Counted from the first letter of the stretch, positions 42,563-52,216 are shown. The stretch: DNA of 64,000 nucleotides from a bacterium (GCA_028713675.1 JAQTNV010000001.1:199879-263878); one strand, 5' to 3'. Numbers and translations: made by a program. Notes: generated from the letters alone by a model not told the origin.

Positions 42563-45166
42563 TCACATGTCCGGTGCTTCCGGAGGAGCGGTTTCTTCCT
42601 CCGAATCCATTCGGAAGAAATCATCCTGAGGCCCGGCCGCCGGCCCCGGGGAAGGATCCTTGGGTTCGGTGCCCTCCTGGAAAGCCTCGAAAACCGGCCG
42701 CAAGGTTTCCGGGGTGGCCAGGAGGCCGTTTTCCGGATCGATCTTGGCGAAAACAATCCCGGGGGGAACCGGGAAATCGCGGGGCGGTTTGCCGCTCATG
42801 ATCTGGGTCATGTACTCGATCCAGATGGGAATCGCGGCCTGGGCCCCGGTGGCGAATTTTCCCAGGGATCTTTCATCGTCAAAACCCACCCAGACCCCCG
42901 CCACCAGATCCGGGGTATAGCCCACGAACCAGGCATCCTTGTTGTTGTCGCTGGTGCCGGTCTTTCCCGCCACCGGCCGGTTCAGAACCTTCGCCCGATA
43001 GCCCGTACCGTGCTGGACCACCCCCTCAAGCAGGTAGGTGATCAGAAAGGCGATGTCCGGCTCAACCACCTGGTCCGATTCCAACAGCAGCGCTTCGTTT
43101 TGCGCCGGGGCCGTCCCTCCCGCCACCGGCGGGACGGCTTTCTCCTGGTCGGGCCGGACCCGGGGAGCAATCTCGTCAGCCGTAAGATAGGGAACCAGGA
43201 AAAGCCCTCCCCCGCCGAGGCCGTTTTCAAAGGTGGGGGGCAGGTTCTGTTCCAGGATCTTCCCCTCGCGATCGCGGATTTCCTTGATGAAAATCGGTTC
43301 CACCTTCCGGCCCTGATTGGCGAAAACACTGTAGGCGGAGATCAGCTCCAGGGGGGTGACCCCCGAAGAACCCAGGGCCAGGGAAAGGTCCTCCGCCAGC
43401 TCCGACCTGATCCCGATGCGCCGGGCGAAATCAATCGCGGTATTGACCCCGATATCCTGCAGAATCCGGATGGAAACGTTGTTGACCGACTTGGCCAGGG
43501 CTTCCCGCAGCGTGATCGGGCCGTAGAATTTCTCGTCGTAATTTTTCGGTTTCCAGATCTCGGCCGTATCCGACTGTTCGTACATCATCGGGGAATCCAC
43601 CACGATGCTCGCCGGGGTGTATCCGTTTTCCAGGGCGGCCGCGTAGAAAATGGGTTTAAAAGCCGAGCCGGGCGAGCGCAGGGCCTGGATCGCCCGGTTG
43701 AACTCGCTCCGGTTATAATCGTAACCTCCGACCAGGGCCAAGACGAAACCGGTATCCGGTTCCATCGAAACCAGGGCCCCTTCCACCAGGGGCTCTTGTT
43801 GAAGACTGAACTGGTATTTCGGATTGATCCCGGAAGAATCCGGGCTGATCCCGATTACCTCGACCTGGACCACGTCCCCCGGCTTCAACCCCCGCTGGAT
43901 CCAGGAAAAATCCCGGGCGGCGATTTTACCGGAAGCGGAACCCACCTTGACCTCCGCGGCGCCGCTCCCCGGATCGATCCGGGTCACCAGTCCCCGGTAA
44001 ATCTGTTTATCCTTTAACGGCCCGGTCCGCGGGTCGGAAACCGGCTTGATTATGTATCCCTTGCCATTGGGATTCCGGATCAGGACCGAAACCGACACGG
44101 AACTGTTGTTTCTTTCCGCTTCCGCCTCCCGGATAAAAGCGTCATATTCCGAGGGAGCGAGCCGCTTGATCGGCCCACGGTATCCCTGAAGCTTGTCCAG
44201 CTCGCGCAAACCCCGCTGGACCGCGTTCTCGGCCGTGAGCTGCATCGGAAGACTCATCGTGGTATAGACCTTCAGCCCCCCCTGATAGAGAACCTCGTCT
44301 CCGTAGCGGGACTGGAGATAACGGCGGATGTGCTCGGCGAAATAGGGCGCCTGGTGCAGGGGAAACTGCTGGCGGCGGAAGGAAAGCGGCTGATCGACGG
44401 CTTCTTCCTCCTCTTTCTTGGTGATATGGCCGTCCTCCACCATCCGGTTCAGCACGTAGATCTGTCTTTCCTTGACCCTCTGGGGATAGGCATAGGGGGA
44501 ATAACGTCCCGGGGCCCGGGGCAGCGCCGCCAGGAAGGCGATCTCGGACAGGTTCAGTTCCTCCACCCGCTTTCCGAAATAGACCTCGGCCGCCGCCACG
44601 ATTCCATAGGCCCCCTGCCCGAAATAAATCTGGTTCAGGTAAATGGCCAGGATCTCTTCCTTATTCAAGTTCCGCTCAATCCGGTAGGCGAGAATCGCCT
44701 CCCGGATCTTGCGCGAAATCTTGCGTTCCGGGGTCAGGAGCAGGGTTTTGGCCACCTGCTGGGTGATCGTGCTTCCTCCCTGCACGATCCGGCGCTCCTT
44801 CAGGTTGATCAGGAAGGCCCGGATGATATCGCCGAAACTGATCCCTTCGTGCCGATAAAAGGAAGCGTCCTCCGCGGAGACAAAGGCCCGCTTGATCTGG
44901 AGGGGGATCAGGTCGGGGGTGATCAGCTTGCGCCGCTGCAGATAATACTCGGCGAAAGGCTCCCCCTGCCCGTCGTAAAGGGTGGTCATCAGCGGGGGCC
45001 GGTAATCCAGGATATTGCTGAGTTTCGGGAGATCCCGGGTAAAGTAGTAGAAAATCCCGATCAGGAACAAAACCAGGACAAAAGCCAGGATTTCGAACCA
45101 GATTAAAAGGGAATACCGGCGTTTCTCGGGCGTATCCTGGGACAGGGAAATTTTTTTAACTTTCAT
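42563..45166 (-). CDS. Penicillin-binding protein 1A
   Basis: The protein has 867 residues: membrane anchor (about 20-45), glycosyltransferase domain GT51 with EDASFYRHEGIS and GGSTITQQVAKTLLL, an extra insert domain, and a transpeptidase domain with SPGSAFKP (SxxK), KSVNN (SxN) and KTGTSDNN (KTG). This is a bifunctional peptidoglycan synthase of the PBP1A family, acting in the inner membrane with its bulk in the periplasm. The C-terminal tail is Pro/Glu-rich. No partner gene is next to it. Confidence 0.95.
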   Translation of the reverse strand: MKVKKISLSQDTPEKRRYSLLIWFEILAFVLVLFLIGIFYYFTRDLPKLSNILDYRPPLMTTLYDGQGEPFAEYYLQRRKLITPDLIPLQIKRAFVSAEDASFYRHEGISFGDIIRAFLINLKERRIVQGGSTITQQVAKTLLLTPERKISRKIREAILAYRIERNLNKEEILAIYLNQIYFGQGAYGIVAAAEVYFGKRVEELNLSEIAFLAALPRAPGRYSPYAYPQRVKERQIYVLNRMVEDGHITKKEEEEAVDQPLSFRRQQFPLHQAPYFAEHIRRYLQSRYGDEVLYQGGLKVYTTMSLPMQLTAENAVQRGLRELDKLQGYRGPIKRLAPSEYDAFIREAEAERNNSSVSVSVLIRNPNGKGYIIKPVSDPRTGPLKDKQIYRGLVTRIDPGSGAAEVKVGSASGKIAARDFSWIQRGLKPGDVVQVEVIGISPDSSGINPKYQFSLQQEPLVEGALVSMEPDTGFVLALVGGYDYNRSEFNRAIQALRSPGSAFKPIFYAAALENGYTPASIVVDSPMMYEQSDTAEIWKPKNYDEKFYGPITLREALAKSVNNVSIRILQDIGVNTAIDFARRIGIRSELAEDLSLALGSSGVTPLELISAYSVFANQGRKVEPIFIKEIRDREGKILEQNLPPTFENGLGGGGLFLVPYLTADEIAPRVRPDQEKAVPPVAGGTAPAQNEALLLESDQVVEPDIAFLITYLLEGVVQHGTGYRAKVLNRPVAGKTGTSDNNKDAWFVGYTPDLVAGVWVGFDDERSLGKFATGAQAAIPIWIEYMTQIMSGKPPRDFPVPPGIVFAKIDPENGLLATPETLRPVFEAFQEGTEPKDPSPGPAAGPQDDFFRMDSEEETAPPEAPDM

Positions 45167-45303
45167 GACCGATCGTCCAGCTGTTTAAGTATAAATGATT
45201 GCTTCCCGCGCACAAATTTCATTCCGGAAATCCGGTTGTTGCGATTTGGTCATTGGGATTCTGTTTTATCAATTCGGTTTTTTGTTTGGTAATTGGAGCT
45301 TGG
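45167..45303. repeat. Word repeats upstream of PBP1A gene
   Basis: Near-copies of tttggtcattgggattctg and ggtaattggagcttgg (about 45240-45310) lie between two minus-strand genes. Confidence 0.5.
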
Positions 45304-46119
45304 TCATTGGGATTTGATTTTATAATGGATCTCGTCGCCGGAAACCGCTTCCACCTTGCCTTCATGCTCCAGTTTATTCAGGTAGCCGGCTGCGGTCAGG
45401 AGCGCCGGCAGGCGGAACCTTTCTTCGAGCACCGGGTAGATTTCCCTGACCAGTTCGGAAAGGGAAAGCTCGGCTTTCTTCAGGCAGGCGAGGATCTGCT
45501 CTTCCCGCATATGCCGATGCCGGATCAGGGTGGCGATTTTTTTCCGGGGATGCCTGATCTCCTGCCCATGACCGGGCAGAATTTGGGCGATCTCCAGCTC
45601 CTGCAGCCGTTCCAGCGAGGCCAGATAGTCCCGGCCGTCGCCGTCGGGAGGGCCCACCCAGGTGGTGCTGCCTCCCACCACCAGATCCCCCGAGAACAGG
45701 ATTTTTTCTTCTTTCCAGAAAAAGGCCAGGTGGCCCCGGGTATGCCCGGGGGTGCCCAGGACCTGGAGCTCACCGCCGGAAAATTCAATGATTTCCCCGT
45801 CCGTCAGCGTTTTCACCTCGGTCCCCTCAAACCAGTTTTTGACGGTCGGGATTTCTTCGGGGTGCGCGAAAATCTCCGCGCCGGTCTCCCGGGCGATGGC
45901 CTCCCCGGCCTGGGAGTGATCGGGATGATAGTGGGAGATCAGGATCCGGGAGATCCGGCCCCCGGCCGCCTGCGCCGTCACTTCCCGGGCGGTTTCGCGG
46001 TAACCGGTGTCAATCAGGAGGGCATCCTTGCCCTCCCCCAGCAGGTAGATATTGACCGGGTAATGCGCCTTGCCCGGGAGGGTAATTCTTTTAACCTGGT
46101 TTGGTAATTTCTTTTCCAC
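45304..46119 (-). CDS. MBL-fold metallo-hydrolase
   Basis: The protein has 271 residues with ISHYHPDHSQAG (the HxHxDH zinc motif) and further His and Asp ligands, plus a C-terminal winged domain of the type in the glyoxalase II-like/beta-lactamase group. The substrate cannot be named. The start is GTG at 46119 with no ATG nearby and a weak site; the region upstream is the tRNA-Thr gene and a short word repeat. Confidence 0.85.
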   Translation of the reverse strand: MEKKLPNQVKRITLPGKAHYPVNIYLLGEGKDALLIDTGYRETAREVTAQAAGGRISRILISHYHPDHSQAGEAIARETGAEIFAHPEEIPTVKNWFEGTEVKTLTDGEIIEFSGGELQVLGTPGHTRGHLAFFWKEEKILFSGDLVVGGSTTWVGPPDGDGRDYLASLERLQELEIAQILPGHGQEIRHPRKKIATLIRHRHMREEQILACLKKAELSLSELVREIYPVLEERFRLPALLTAAGYLNKLEHEGKVEAVSGDEIHYKIKSQ

Positions 46120-46184
46120 CGGATTCAGAGATTGTGCTGGAAACTGGAATTCCGAATTTGGTATTTGGGGCTTGGTTTATAAAA

Positions 46185-46260
46185 TGGAGCCGAGAGGGGG
46201 ACTCGAACCCCCGACCTGCTGATTACGAATCAGCTGCTCTACCGACTGAGCTATCTCGGC
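46185..46260 (-). tRNA. tRNA-Thr (anticodon CGT)
   Basis: A full cloverleaf is present on the minus strand: acceptor GCCGAGA/TCTCGGC, D-arm GCTC/GAGC, anticodon stem GCTGA/TCAGC with loop TTCGTAA (anticodon CGT, reads ACG), and T-arm GGGGG/CCCCC with TTCGAGT, plus an encoded CCA (46185-46187). The discriminator base is T, where bacterial tRNA-Thr usually has A. The end of the degP-like gene lies inside it, see finding. Confidence 0.96.
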
Positions 46261-47581
46261 CCTTGGGACGACGTTTAAAAAGCAAATACCGGGTATCTTT
46301 TCCATCCTGGACCGTCACCAGAAAGCGCTCCTTCTCCTTGACCTTCGCGATGGCTTTCCGGAAATCCTCCAGGGCTTTGATCTTCTGCCCCTCGATTTCC
46401 AGGATCACCTGGGCCTGGCCCAGCCCGGCCTCGCCCGCCACCGAGCCCGATTCCACGAATGAAACGAACACCCCTTCCCGGGCCTCCACCCGGTATTGAA
46501 ACCGGAAAAGGTCGGTCAGGGGTTTGACATAAAAGCCCAGGTCGGTTTCCACCTCTTCCGGCTCGATCTCGGGTTGTTCCCCCACCTTGAGCTTGACCAT
46601 TTTTTCCTTGCCCTGCCGGATCAGGCCGACCTCCGCTTCCTTTCCCACCCCGGTTTTCGACACCATCCGGACGAAATTCTTGATATCCTCGTCGTTTTCG
46701 CATTCGACCGGGCTGCCCGCGAACTCGAAGATGATGTCCCCCGGCGCGAGCCCCGCCCTCTCGGCGGGAGAACCGCTGAAAACCGCGTTCACCACCACCC
46801 CGCTCCGCGAGGGAATCCCGAAGTATTCGGCCAGGTCGCGGTTCAAGGGCTGGAAAGTCACCCCGATCCAGCCCCGGTCAATCTTGCCGGAGGCGAGGAT
46901 CTTGTCCCTGACCTCGAGCACGGTGTTGACCGGGATGGTAAAACCGATCCCCCGCCCCTGCATCATCGAGTTGATCCCGATGACCTCCTTGTTCAGGTTG
47001 ACCAGAGGTCCCCCGCTGGAGCCGAAATCAATCATGGCGTCGGTCTGGAGAAAGTCCGTGATCAGGGGCCCGTTCTCCACGTTTCTTCCCCGCCCGCTGA
47101 CGATCCCCAGGGTGACCGTCCCGTCCAGGCCGTAGGGGTTGCCGATGGCCAGCACCCACTGCCCGACCTGCACCTGATCGGAATTCCCCAGCTGGGCCAC
47201 CGGCATCTGACCTTCCGGCTGGATCTGGATCACGGCGAGATCGGTTTGCTTGTCGGTGCCCAGAACCTTGGCCGGGAATTTCTTCTTGAAATTGGGAATG
47301 GTCACCGTCACCTTCACCGCCTTGGAAACGACATGATCGTTGGTGATGATGTAACCCTTGGGATCGACAATCACCCCGGAACCGACCACGGTGATCTTGC
47401 GGTTTTCCTGCTTCAGAATCGCCTGGATATGCACCACGGCGGGCTGCACCGCCTGGGAAACCTCGGTGATCACCTTCTGCAGGGCGGTGAAATCACCCTG
47501 CGGGTTTTCCGCCCGGGCGGAAAGCGGAGAAAGAATCAGGAAAAGCCCGACCCCCAGAAGCCAGATCCGTTTTTTCATCAT
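46223..47581 (-). CDS. DegP/HtrA-like serine protease with tRNA-encoded end
   Basis: The protein has 452 residues: signal peptide, trypsin-like domain with catalytic His (NDHVVSK), Asp (TDLAVI) and Ser (GSSGGPLVN), and two PDZ domains (about 245-330 and 340-430). It degrades misfolded proteins in the periplasm. No stop is present before the tRNA-Thr gene: the last 12 or so residues (GRDSSVGRAADS) come from the tRNA 5' half, and the TAA lies in the anticodon loop. It begins directly after the TGA of the YIP1 gene. The ATG at 47581 is followed by a second ATG. Confidence 0.93.
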   Translation of the reverse strand: MMKKRIWLLGVGLFLILSPLSARAENPQGDFTALQKVITEVSQAVQPAVVHIQAILKQENRKITVVGSGVIVDPKGYIITNDHVVSKAVKVTVTIPNFKKKFPAKVLGTDKQTDLAVIQIQPEGQMPVAQLGNSDQVQVGQWVLAIGNPYGLDGTVTLGIVSGRGRNVENGPLITDFLQTDAMIDFGSSGGPLVNLNKEVIGINSMMQGRGIGFTIPVNTVLEVRDKILASGKIDRGWIGVTFQPLNRDLAEYFGIPSRSGVVVNAVFSGSPAERAGLAPGDIIFEFAGSPVECENDEDIKNFVRMVSKTGVGKEAEVGLIRQGKEKMVKLKVGEQPEIEPEEVETDLGFYVKPLTDLFRFQYRVEAREGVFVSFVESGSVAGEAGLGQAQVILEIEGQKIKALEDFRKAIAKVKEKERFLVTVQDGKDTRYLLFKRRPKGRDSSVGRAADS

Positions 47582-48319
47582 TCAACCTGAAAGGAAGAAA
47601 TTGGAAGCCATCGAAAAAAACATCACGGCGAAAATCATGACCAGGAAAATCATCAGCAGGCCCGGCATGATCACCACCATGGTGGCCCGCGCGGTCGAGA
47701 AGCCCTGGGATTCCCGGAGTCCCCAGATTAAAAGGATGGGTTTGTAGACCGCCTTGATCAGGTCGCCGAGGACCGGGATCACGCTCAGGACATCCGGGCT
47801 TTCGGAATATGAGACCGCGCTCAAGGTATTTTTAAAATCCCTTTTCCCGCCGAAAAAGCGGACAAAAATGTGAAAAACCACGCAAAACAACAAGGTCCGG
47901 AAAAAACTGAAAACCGGCGCGAAAAACAGCATCCCGACGATCAGGTTCCCGGTGATCTCCCCTTCCCCCAGACCCAGGGCTGTAATCCATGATGTTCCAT
48001 ACAGATAGAGACCCGGCAGGCTCAAAATGGTTCCGAGGGTGCCCAGGATCACCGCGTAGGTAAGGGGGGCGATCCATCCCGGCACGGGGTCCCGGAGATT
48101 TTGAAAAAACTGGCGGGGCGAAAACATCACTTCCGCCCAGGTCTCGGCCAGGGCCCGAAACAATCCCCGGGATTTCAGACTCTCCCAGGGAATACCCCCA
48201 TTCCCCGCTTTTGCCCCCGAAGGGGGTGAAAACAGGGGATCAGGCACGGGCTGGTCGGGCAGGATCACCGGTCCCGACTGGCCGGGAATGTTTTCCGGCG
48301 GTTTCGGTTCTTCTTCCAC
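47582..48319 (-). CDS. YIP1-family membrane protein
   Basis: The protein has 245 residues with a Pro-rich start (MEEEPKPPENIPGQSG), an amphipathic run and five or so membrane segments matching the YIP1 domain. The start is GTG at 48319. The stop TGA is followed at once by the degP-like ATG, so translation is coupled. Function in bacteria is not known; link with envelope stress is suggested by the neighbour. Confidence 0.78.
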   Translation of the reverse strand: MEEEPKPPENIPGQSGPVILPDQPVPDPLFSPPSGAKAGNGGIPWESLKSRGLFRALAETWAEVMFSPRQFFQNLRDPVPGWIAPLTYAVILGTLGTILSLPGLYLYGTSWITALGLGEGEITGNLIVGMLFFAPVFSFFRTLLFCVVFHIFVRFFGGKRDFKNTLSAVSYSESPDVLSVIPVLGDLIKAVYKPILLIWGLRESQGFSTARATMVVIMPGLLMIFLVMIFAVMFFSMASNFFLSG

Positions 48320-48516
48320 GTCTCAATAATATTCGTTTTGCCGTCTCTTTGTAAACCCGAAGGGCAAAGCGCATGGCGCATAGGGCATAGGGCATAGAGC
48401 AAGGAGCAAGGAGCAGAGAGTATAGAGTAAGCGGTAGGCAGCTCAAAGCTCAAAGGTAAAAGCCTAAGGTGGTTCACCGGTTACCTGTTTTCGGCTACCG
48501 GCTACCTGCTTTTAAA
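48320..48516. repeat. Word repeats between the YIP1 and DUF89 genes
   Basis: Words such as gcatagggcatagggcatag and agcaaggagcagagagtatag, and a gttacctgttttcggctacc word, fill the gap between the two minus-strand genes. No gene is seen. Confidence 0.6.
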
Positions 48517-49404
48517 TTATCGCAGCGCCGCGATGCTGACCTTGCCCTGCTGACCGAACTCGGAGGCCGCCAGGTCGCACTTGGTGCGGAGGAGATAGGC
48601 GATCGGGGCGGGGATTTCCCGGCGGTGCTCGGAAAGCACATAATAATTCGCCTGGCCCTTGCTGAAGATCAGGTCGGCCCCGGCCAGAGCTTTTTTCAGA
48701 TCGGAAGACATCTCCTCGAAAGAGATCCCGAGCGTGTCCGGCCCGGCCTCGATCACCCGCGCGACCTGGTCCAATCCCACCGTCTTTCCATCCTCAACCG
48801 TGGCGTCGGAGGTAATCGGCCCGCCCCGGAGCACGGAAGCGACCCGCGCTCCCATCCTTTTCAGCTCTTCGATCAGCAGGCGGTCAAGGGCGATCTCCCC
48901 GACGTTGTCATGGATGAAAAGGATATTTTTCGCTTTCCGGGCCGCCTGGTGGATTTTCCCGATTTCATCCACCGCGAGAGAACGGGAAACGGCCTCCCGG
49001 AGCCGGAGTTCCAGGGCCGTTTCGGTCACCCGGTATCCCGTTCCGACGGTGCGGAAATCCAGCTCGTTCCCGGCCACCGCGAGACGGACCAGCCGGTGAA
49101 AACGTTCCTTCTCCGGCACGCTTTTAAGTTCCGTTCTGACCTTGTCCGCCAGTTTTACCCCGGCGTGGTTGGCCCGCTCCCGGATATCGGCAAAGGGAAC
49201 CAGGATCCCGGTCACCTTTTTCAGGATCCGGTGAACCCCGGTGATGTAAAAGGAAGGGGGACGCGCGCCGTCATAATTTTTCGCCAGAAAATCCAGGGCC
49301 TCCCGGATCACCTGGCGGCTCATCTCGGGAGACAGATCCAGGTCCCTGGCGGCGCCTACCAGGTCATCCAGGATGCAGGGAATGCAGACGTTTTGGGCTT
49401 TCAT
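48517..49404 (-). CDS. DUF89/ARMT1-like metal-dependent phosphatase
   Basis: From the ATG at 49404 (MKAQNVCIPC) the protein has 295 residues. A CxxC is at the N-terminus and the DUF89 motif FIHDNVGEIALDRLLIEEL is in the middle. Family members are damage-control phosphatases acting on sugar phosphates and related metabolites. The upstream frame to 49461 is less likely since it would run through the promoter of the divergent lipoprotein gene. No operon partner is visible. Confidence 0.85.
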   Translation of the reverse strand: MKAQNVCIPCILDDLVGAARDLDLSPEMSRQVIREALDFLAKNYDGARPPSFYITGVHRILKKVTGILVPFADIRERANHAGVKLADKVRTELKSVPEKERFHRLVRLAVAGNELDFRTVGTGYRVTETALELRLREAVSRSLAVDEIGKIHQAARKAKNILFIHDNVGEIALDRLLIEELKRMGARVASVLRGGPITSDATVEDGKTVGLDQVARVIEAGPDTLGISFEEMSSDLKKALAGADLIFSKGQANYYVLSEHRREIPAPIAYLLRTKCDLAASEFGQQGKVSIAALR

Positions 49405-49407
49405 GTT

Positions 49408-49436
49408 TTCATCACTATCAGAGATTGGATTATAAT
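49408..49436 (+). promoter_or_regulatory. Possible promoter of the lipoprotein gene
   Basis: TATAAT (49431-49436) is perfect, but the -35 at 49408 (TTCATC) is poor. It would start RNA about 40 bases before the ATG at 49483. Confidence 0.4.
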
Positions 49437-49482
49437 AGAATACATAATCCTGAAAAACCAAACAGGGAAAGGATCGGCCAAT

Positions 49483-50403
49483 ATGAAAAGATCGAAATTA
49501 TGCCCGATATTTTTCTCCGTCCTGTTCGTGATCGGAATGATGATCGGATGCGGTGATGATACCAACGGCACCAATACCAATGGGAATGGGAATGGGAACG
49601 GGAACGGAAATGAAAATGAATATAACTCCGGGCAGACGGCCACGATCAACCATAACGCCACAGACCTGTCCCGGATACCGGCGGCCTGGATAACCACCGC
49701 CAAGCAGAACCTGCACATCGCCTACGGCCATACCTCTCACGGCAGTCAGCTGATCGACGGGATGACCGGACTGGTTCAATTTAAAGGCGACCTCTACGCT
49801 TTCAATAACGGCGGCAGCAATGGGGCCCTGGACCTCCGGGACACGCCCTTCTCCGGGGCCAGCGACCTGGGGAATCCCGACCGGACCTCCTGGGCGAACG
49901 CCACCCGGGATTACCTGGACAACCATTCCGACATAAACGTGGTGATCTGGTCCTGGTGCGGACAGGTCAGCTCGGCCACCGAGAACGACATCAATACCTA
50001 TCTCGATCTCATGAATGATCTTGAAAACGATTACCCAAATGTTAGATTCGTCTATATGACCGGCCACCTGGACGGCAGCGGACTGACCGGAAACCTGCAC
50101 CTCCGCAACGAACAGATCAGAAATTATTGCCAGGCCCACGGGAAGGTCCTCTATGATTTCGCCGACATTGAAAGCTACGATCCGGACGGGACCTACTTCG
50201 GGGACAAGATTCCCAATGATAACTGCGATTACGATTCAAATAGCGACGGGACCCAGGACGCCAATTGGGCCCAGGAATGGCAGAATGCCCATCCCGGGGA
50301 ATGGTATAACTGCAGCGCGGCTCACAGCCAGCCCTTGAACGGCAATCGAAAAGCCTATGCGGCCTGGTGGCTTTGGGCCCGCCTGGCGGGTTGGAATGAG
50401 TGA
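49483..50403 (+). CDS. Lipoprotein with an Asn-Gly repeat, possible SGNH-like hydrolase
   Basis: The protein has 306 residues from the ATG at 49483. The signal has a lipobox-like MIGC (Cys 23), then a run of alternating Asn-Gly (NGNGNGNGNGNENE), coded by near-perfect DNA repeats. After that comes a domain with HIAYGHTSHGSQLIDG, VVIWSWCGQ and YMTGHLDGSGL, which I have only seen in uncharacterised secreted proteins; an SGNH-like esterase is a guess. The frame is open upstream to 48469, but there it overlaps the DUF89 gene on the other strand, so I left it out. Confidence 0.75.
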   Translation: MKRSKLCPIFFSVLFVIGMMIGCGDDTNGTNTNGNGNGNGNGNENEYNSGQTATINHNATDLSRIPAAWITTAKQNLHIAYGHTSHGSQLIDGMTGLVQFKGDLYAFNNGGSNGALDLRDTPFSGASDLGNPDRTSWANATRDYLDNHSDINVVIWSWCGQVSSATENDINTYLDLMNDLENDYPNVRFVYMTGHLDGSGLTGNLHLRNEQIRNYCQAHGKVLYDFADIESYDPDGTYFGDKIPNDNCDYDSNSDGTQDANWAQEWQNAHPGEWYNCSAAHSQPLNGNRKAYAAWWLWARLAGWNE

Positions 50404-50707
50404 GCCTCCTCGCAGCAAATCGCGAGGCATCTACGTAAGAAAACTCTTATATCGCTTGTTGTCATTCCGGCGGAAGCCGGAATCCAGACGTCGTCCCCGC
50501 GAAAGCAGGGAACCAGAAATAAACTACTGGATTCCTGCTTTCGCAGGAATGACATACTAACAACTTGTTTTCAGAGGAAAAAATATATTCACCCAACCAG
50601 GAAGCCGGTCTCTTTCCGCTTGAATCCTCGGCCCCTCGACCCCCTCCGGGACGTAGTCCTACCCTCCCTCCGGGCTGGAAGCGGGGACGGAGTCCTGGAA
50701 CCTTTTT
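50404..50707. repeat. Gene-free gap with REP palindromes
   Basis: The gap holds a pair of REP units: gtcattccggcggaagccgg (50459-50478) and cctgctttcgcaggaatgac (50532-50551), with matching inner hairpins. The rest is unstructured. No gene is seen. Confidence 0.6.
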
Positions 50708-52216
50708 TTAAAGACGTTTTTTCAGATATTGCGACGCCATGTCCGCGAAGGCGAAGATGGTCAGCTGGGGATTCACCCCGGGGGCGGTCGGGAAAATGGA
50801 AGCGTCGCAGACAAAGAGGTTCTTGACCTCGTGGGATTCGCAGTTGGAATTCACCACCGAGCTGCCGGGGTCCTCGCCCATCCGGCAGGTCCCCATCGGG
50901 TGGTTGCCGATCAGGTTGACGGAGGTCGGCTTGAGCTTAATCTCGTCGAAAAGTTTGAGTTGCTTGGCGTCGGTAATGACCTCGGGCAGTTCGTAAACCA
51001 TGGGATAAATCGCCTCCGCTCCCGCGGCGAAGAAAACCTCGGCGATATATTTCATGGTGCGCTGGAGGAGGCCGACATCATATTTATTGATCGGATAATA
51101 AATGATCGGGTCGTAACTCCCGGGCGTGGGGATGACCCGGCCGGTAGTGGTGGCCCTGATCATCGCCCCAAAAGAGGCAACGTGTTTGATCTTCTTCATG
51201 ATCGCGAGGTTCTGTTCGCCGATCCCGGGAAGCCGGATCGCGGCGATCGAGGGCGGTCCCCAGGCCGTTTCCAGGACAATCCCTTCCTTGGCCCACTGGG
51301 AGGACTCGTAACCCTGGTTCGCCCCGTCCCAGGCATTCACCACTTCTTTAAACAAGCCAATCATTCCCGTCCCCGGATGATTAAGAAGATTTCTCCCGAT
51401 CATTTTGCTCCGGTTCGGGGCCCCGCTTTTCAAGAGCAGGATGGGGGAAGCCATCACCCCCGCGGAAATCATCGTGAGCTTGGCCTTGACCTCGATGGCA
51501 TGCCCGGGCTGGTCGGTATCCGGTTCGAGAAAATGGCCCCGGATGCCCCGGGCCTCGCCCTTTTCCAGGATTATTTTTTCCGCCTGGCAGTTGGCATAGA
51601 GATCCATCCCGGCCTTCAGGCCCCAGGGCACATAGGTCAGGTCCATTGAGAGTTTCGCGCCCTCCGGGCAGCCGACCAGGCAGACCCCGCAGGCCTTGCA
51701 GTTGCGTTCGTTCCGGTGGATGGGACTCGAGTGGATTCCCAAATTGTCGCAGCCCCGCTTAAAGAGAAGATTGTTCTGGCCTAAGACCGCCGATTCGGTC
51801 GGACGCACGTTCAGGTTTTTCTCCACCCGGGTGTAGGCTTCGTCCAGAGCGGCGTTTGAGAATTTCAGCCCGAATTCCGAGGCCCAGCGGGTCCGGATCC
51901 ACTCCGGGAGGCGGAAAGAAATGGCCGAGTTGACCACCGTGGTCCCGCCCACGGCGCGTCCCTGCATGGTCACGATCGAGGACTTTCCCAGCATCGTCCG
52001 GAAGCCCCGCTGGAAATATAGTTTTTCGAGACCCTCCTGGACATTGTTCCCAAAGTAAGGCGGCGTGAAATAGCTCCCCACTTCAAGCAGAACCACCCGA
52101 CGGCCGGTTTCGGCGATCTCCTTGGCGATGATGGCCCCGGCCGCGCCGGAGCCGACCACGCAGAGATCCGCCTCGATCTTTATGTCCTTTTTAATGTCTT
52201 TGAACTGGTAAAGCAT
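50708..52216 (-). CDS. GMC oxidoreductase with an iron-sulfur motif
   Basis: From the ATG at 52216 (MLYQFKD) it has 502 residues: FAD-binding VVGSGAAGAIIAKEI near residue 22, the GMC core, and the C-terminal NHPMGTCRMGEDPGS and ITVNPQLT-like parts. A CKACGVCLVGCPEGAK motif (CxxCxxCxxxC) near residue 165 suggests a [4Fe-4S] cluster, as in some GMC family members of anaerobes. The upstream frame start at 52246 lies in word repeats. A gluconate-dehydrogenase-like small subunit is encoded next to it. Confidence 0.87.
   Translation of the reverse strand: MLYQFKDIKKDIKIEADLCVVGSGAAGAIIAKEIAETGRRVVLLEVGSYFTPPYFGNNVQEGLEKLYFQRGFRTMLGKSSIVTMQGRAVGGTTVVNSAISFRLPEWIRTRWASEFGLKFSNAALDEAYTRVEKNLNVRPTESAVLGQNNLLFKRGCDNLGIHSSPIHRNERNCKACGVCLVGCPEGAKLSMDLTYVPWGLKAGMDLYANCQAEKIILEKGEARGIRGHFLEPDTDQPGHAIEVKAKLTMISAGVMASPILLLKSGAPNRSKMIGRNLLNHPGTGMIGLFKEVVNAWDGANQGYESSQWAKEGIVLETAWGPPSIAAIRLPGIGEQNLAIMKKIKHVASFGAMIRATTTGRVIPTPGSYDPIIYYPINKYDVGLLQRTMKYIAEVFFAAGAEAIYPMVYELPEVITDAKQLKLFDEIKLKPTSVNLIGNHPMGTCRMGEDPGSSVVNSNCESHEVKNLFVCDASIFPTAPGVNPQLTIFAFADMASQYLKKRL

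Noticed and set aside
46101..46499. Plus-strand frame over the tRNA gene
   Set aside because: It is the reverse of a tRNA and the protease gene; such frames with a PRPADYESAALPTELSRP-type run are a well-known artefact.
48469..49482. Upstream extension of the lipoprotein frame
   Set aside because: It overlaps the DUF89 gene on the other strand; the lipobox signal starts only at 49483.
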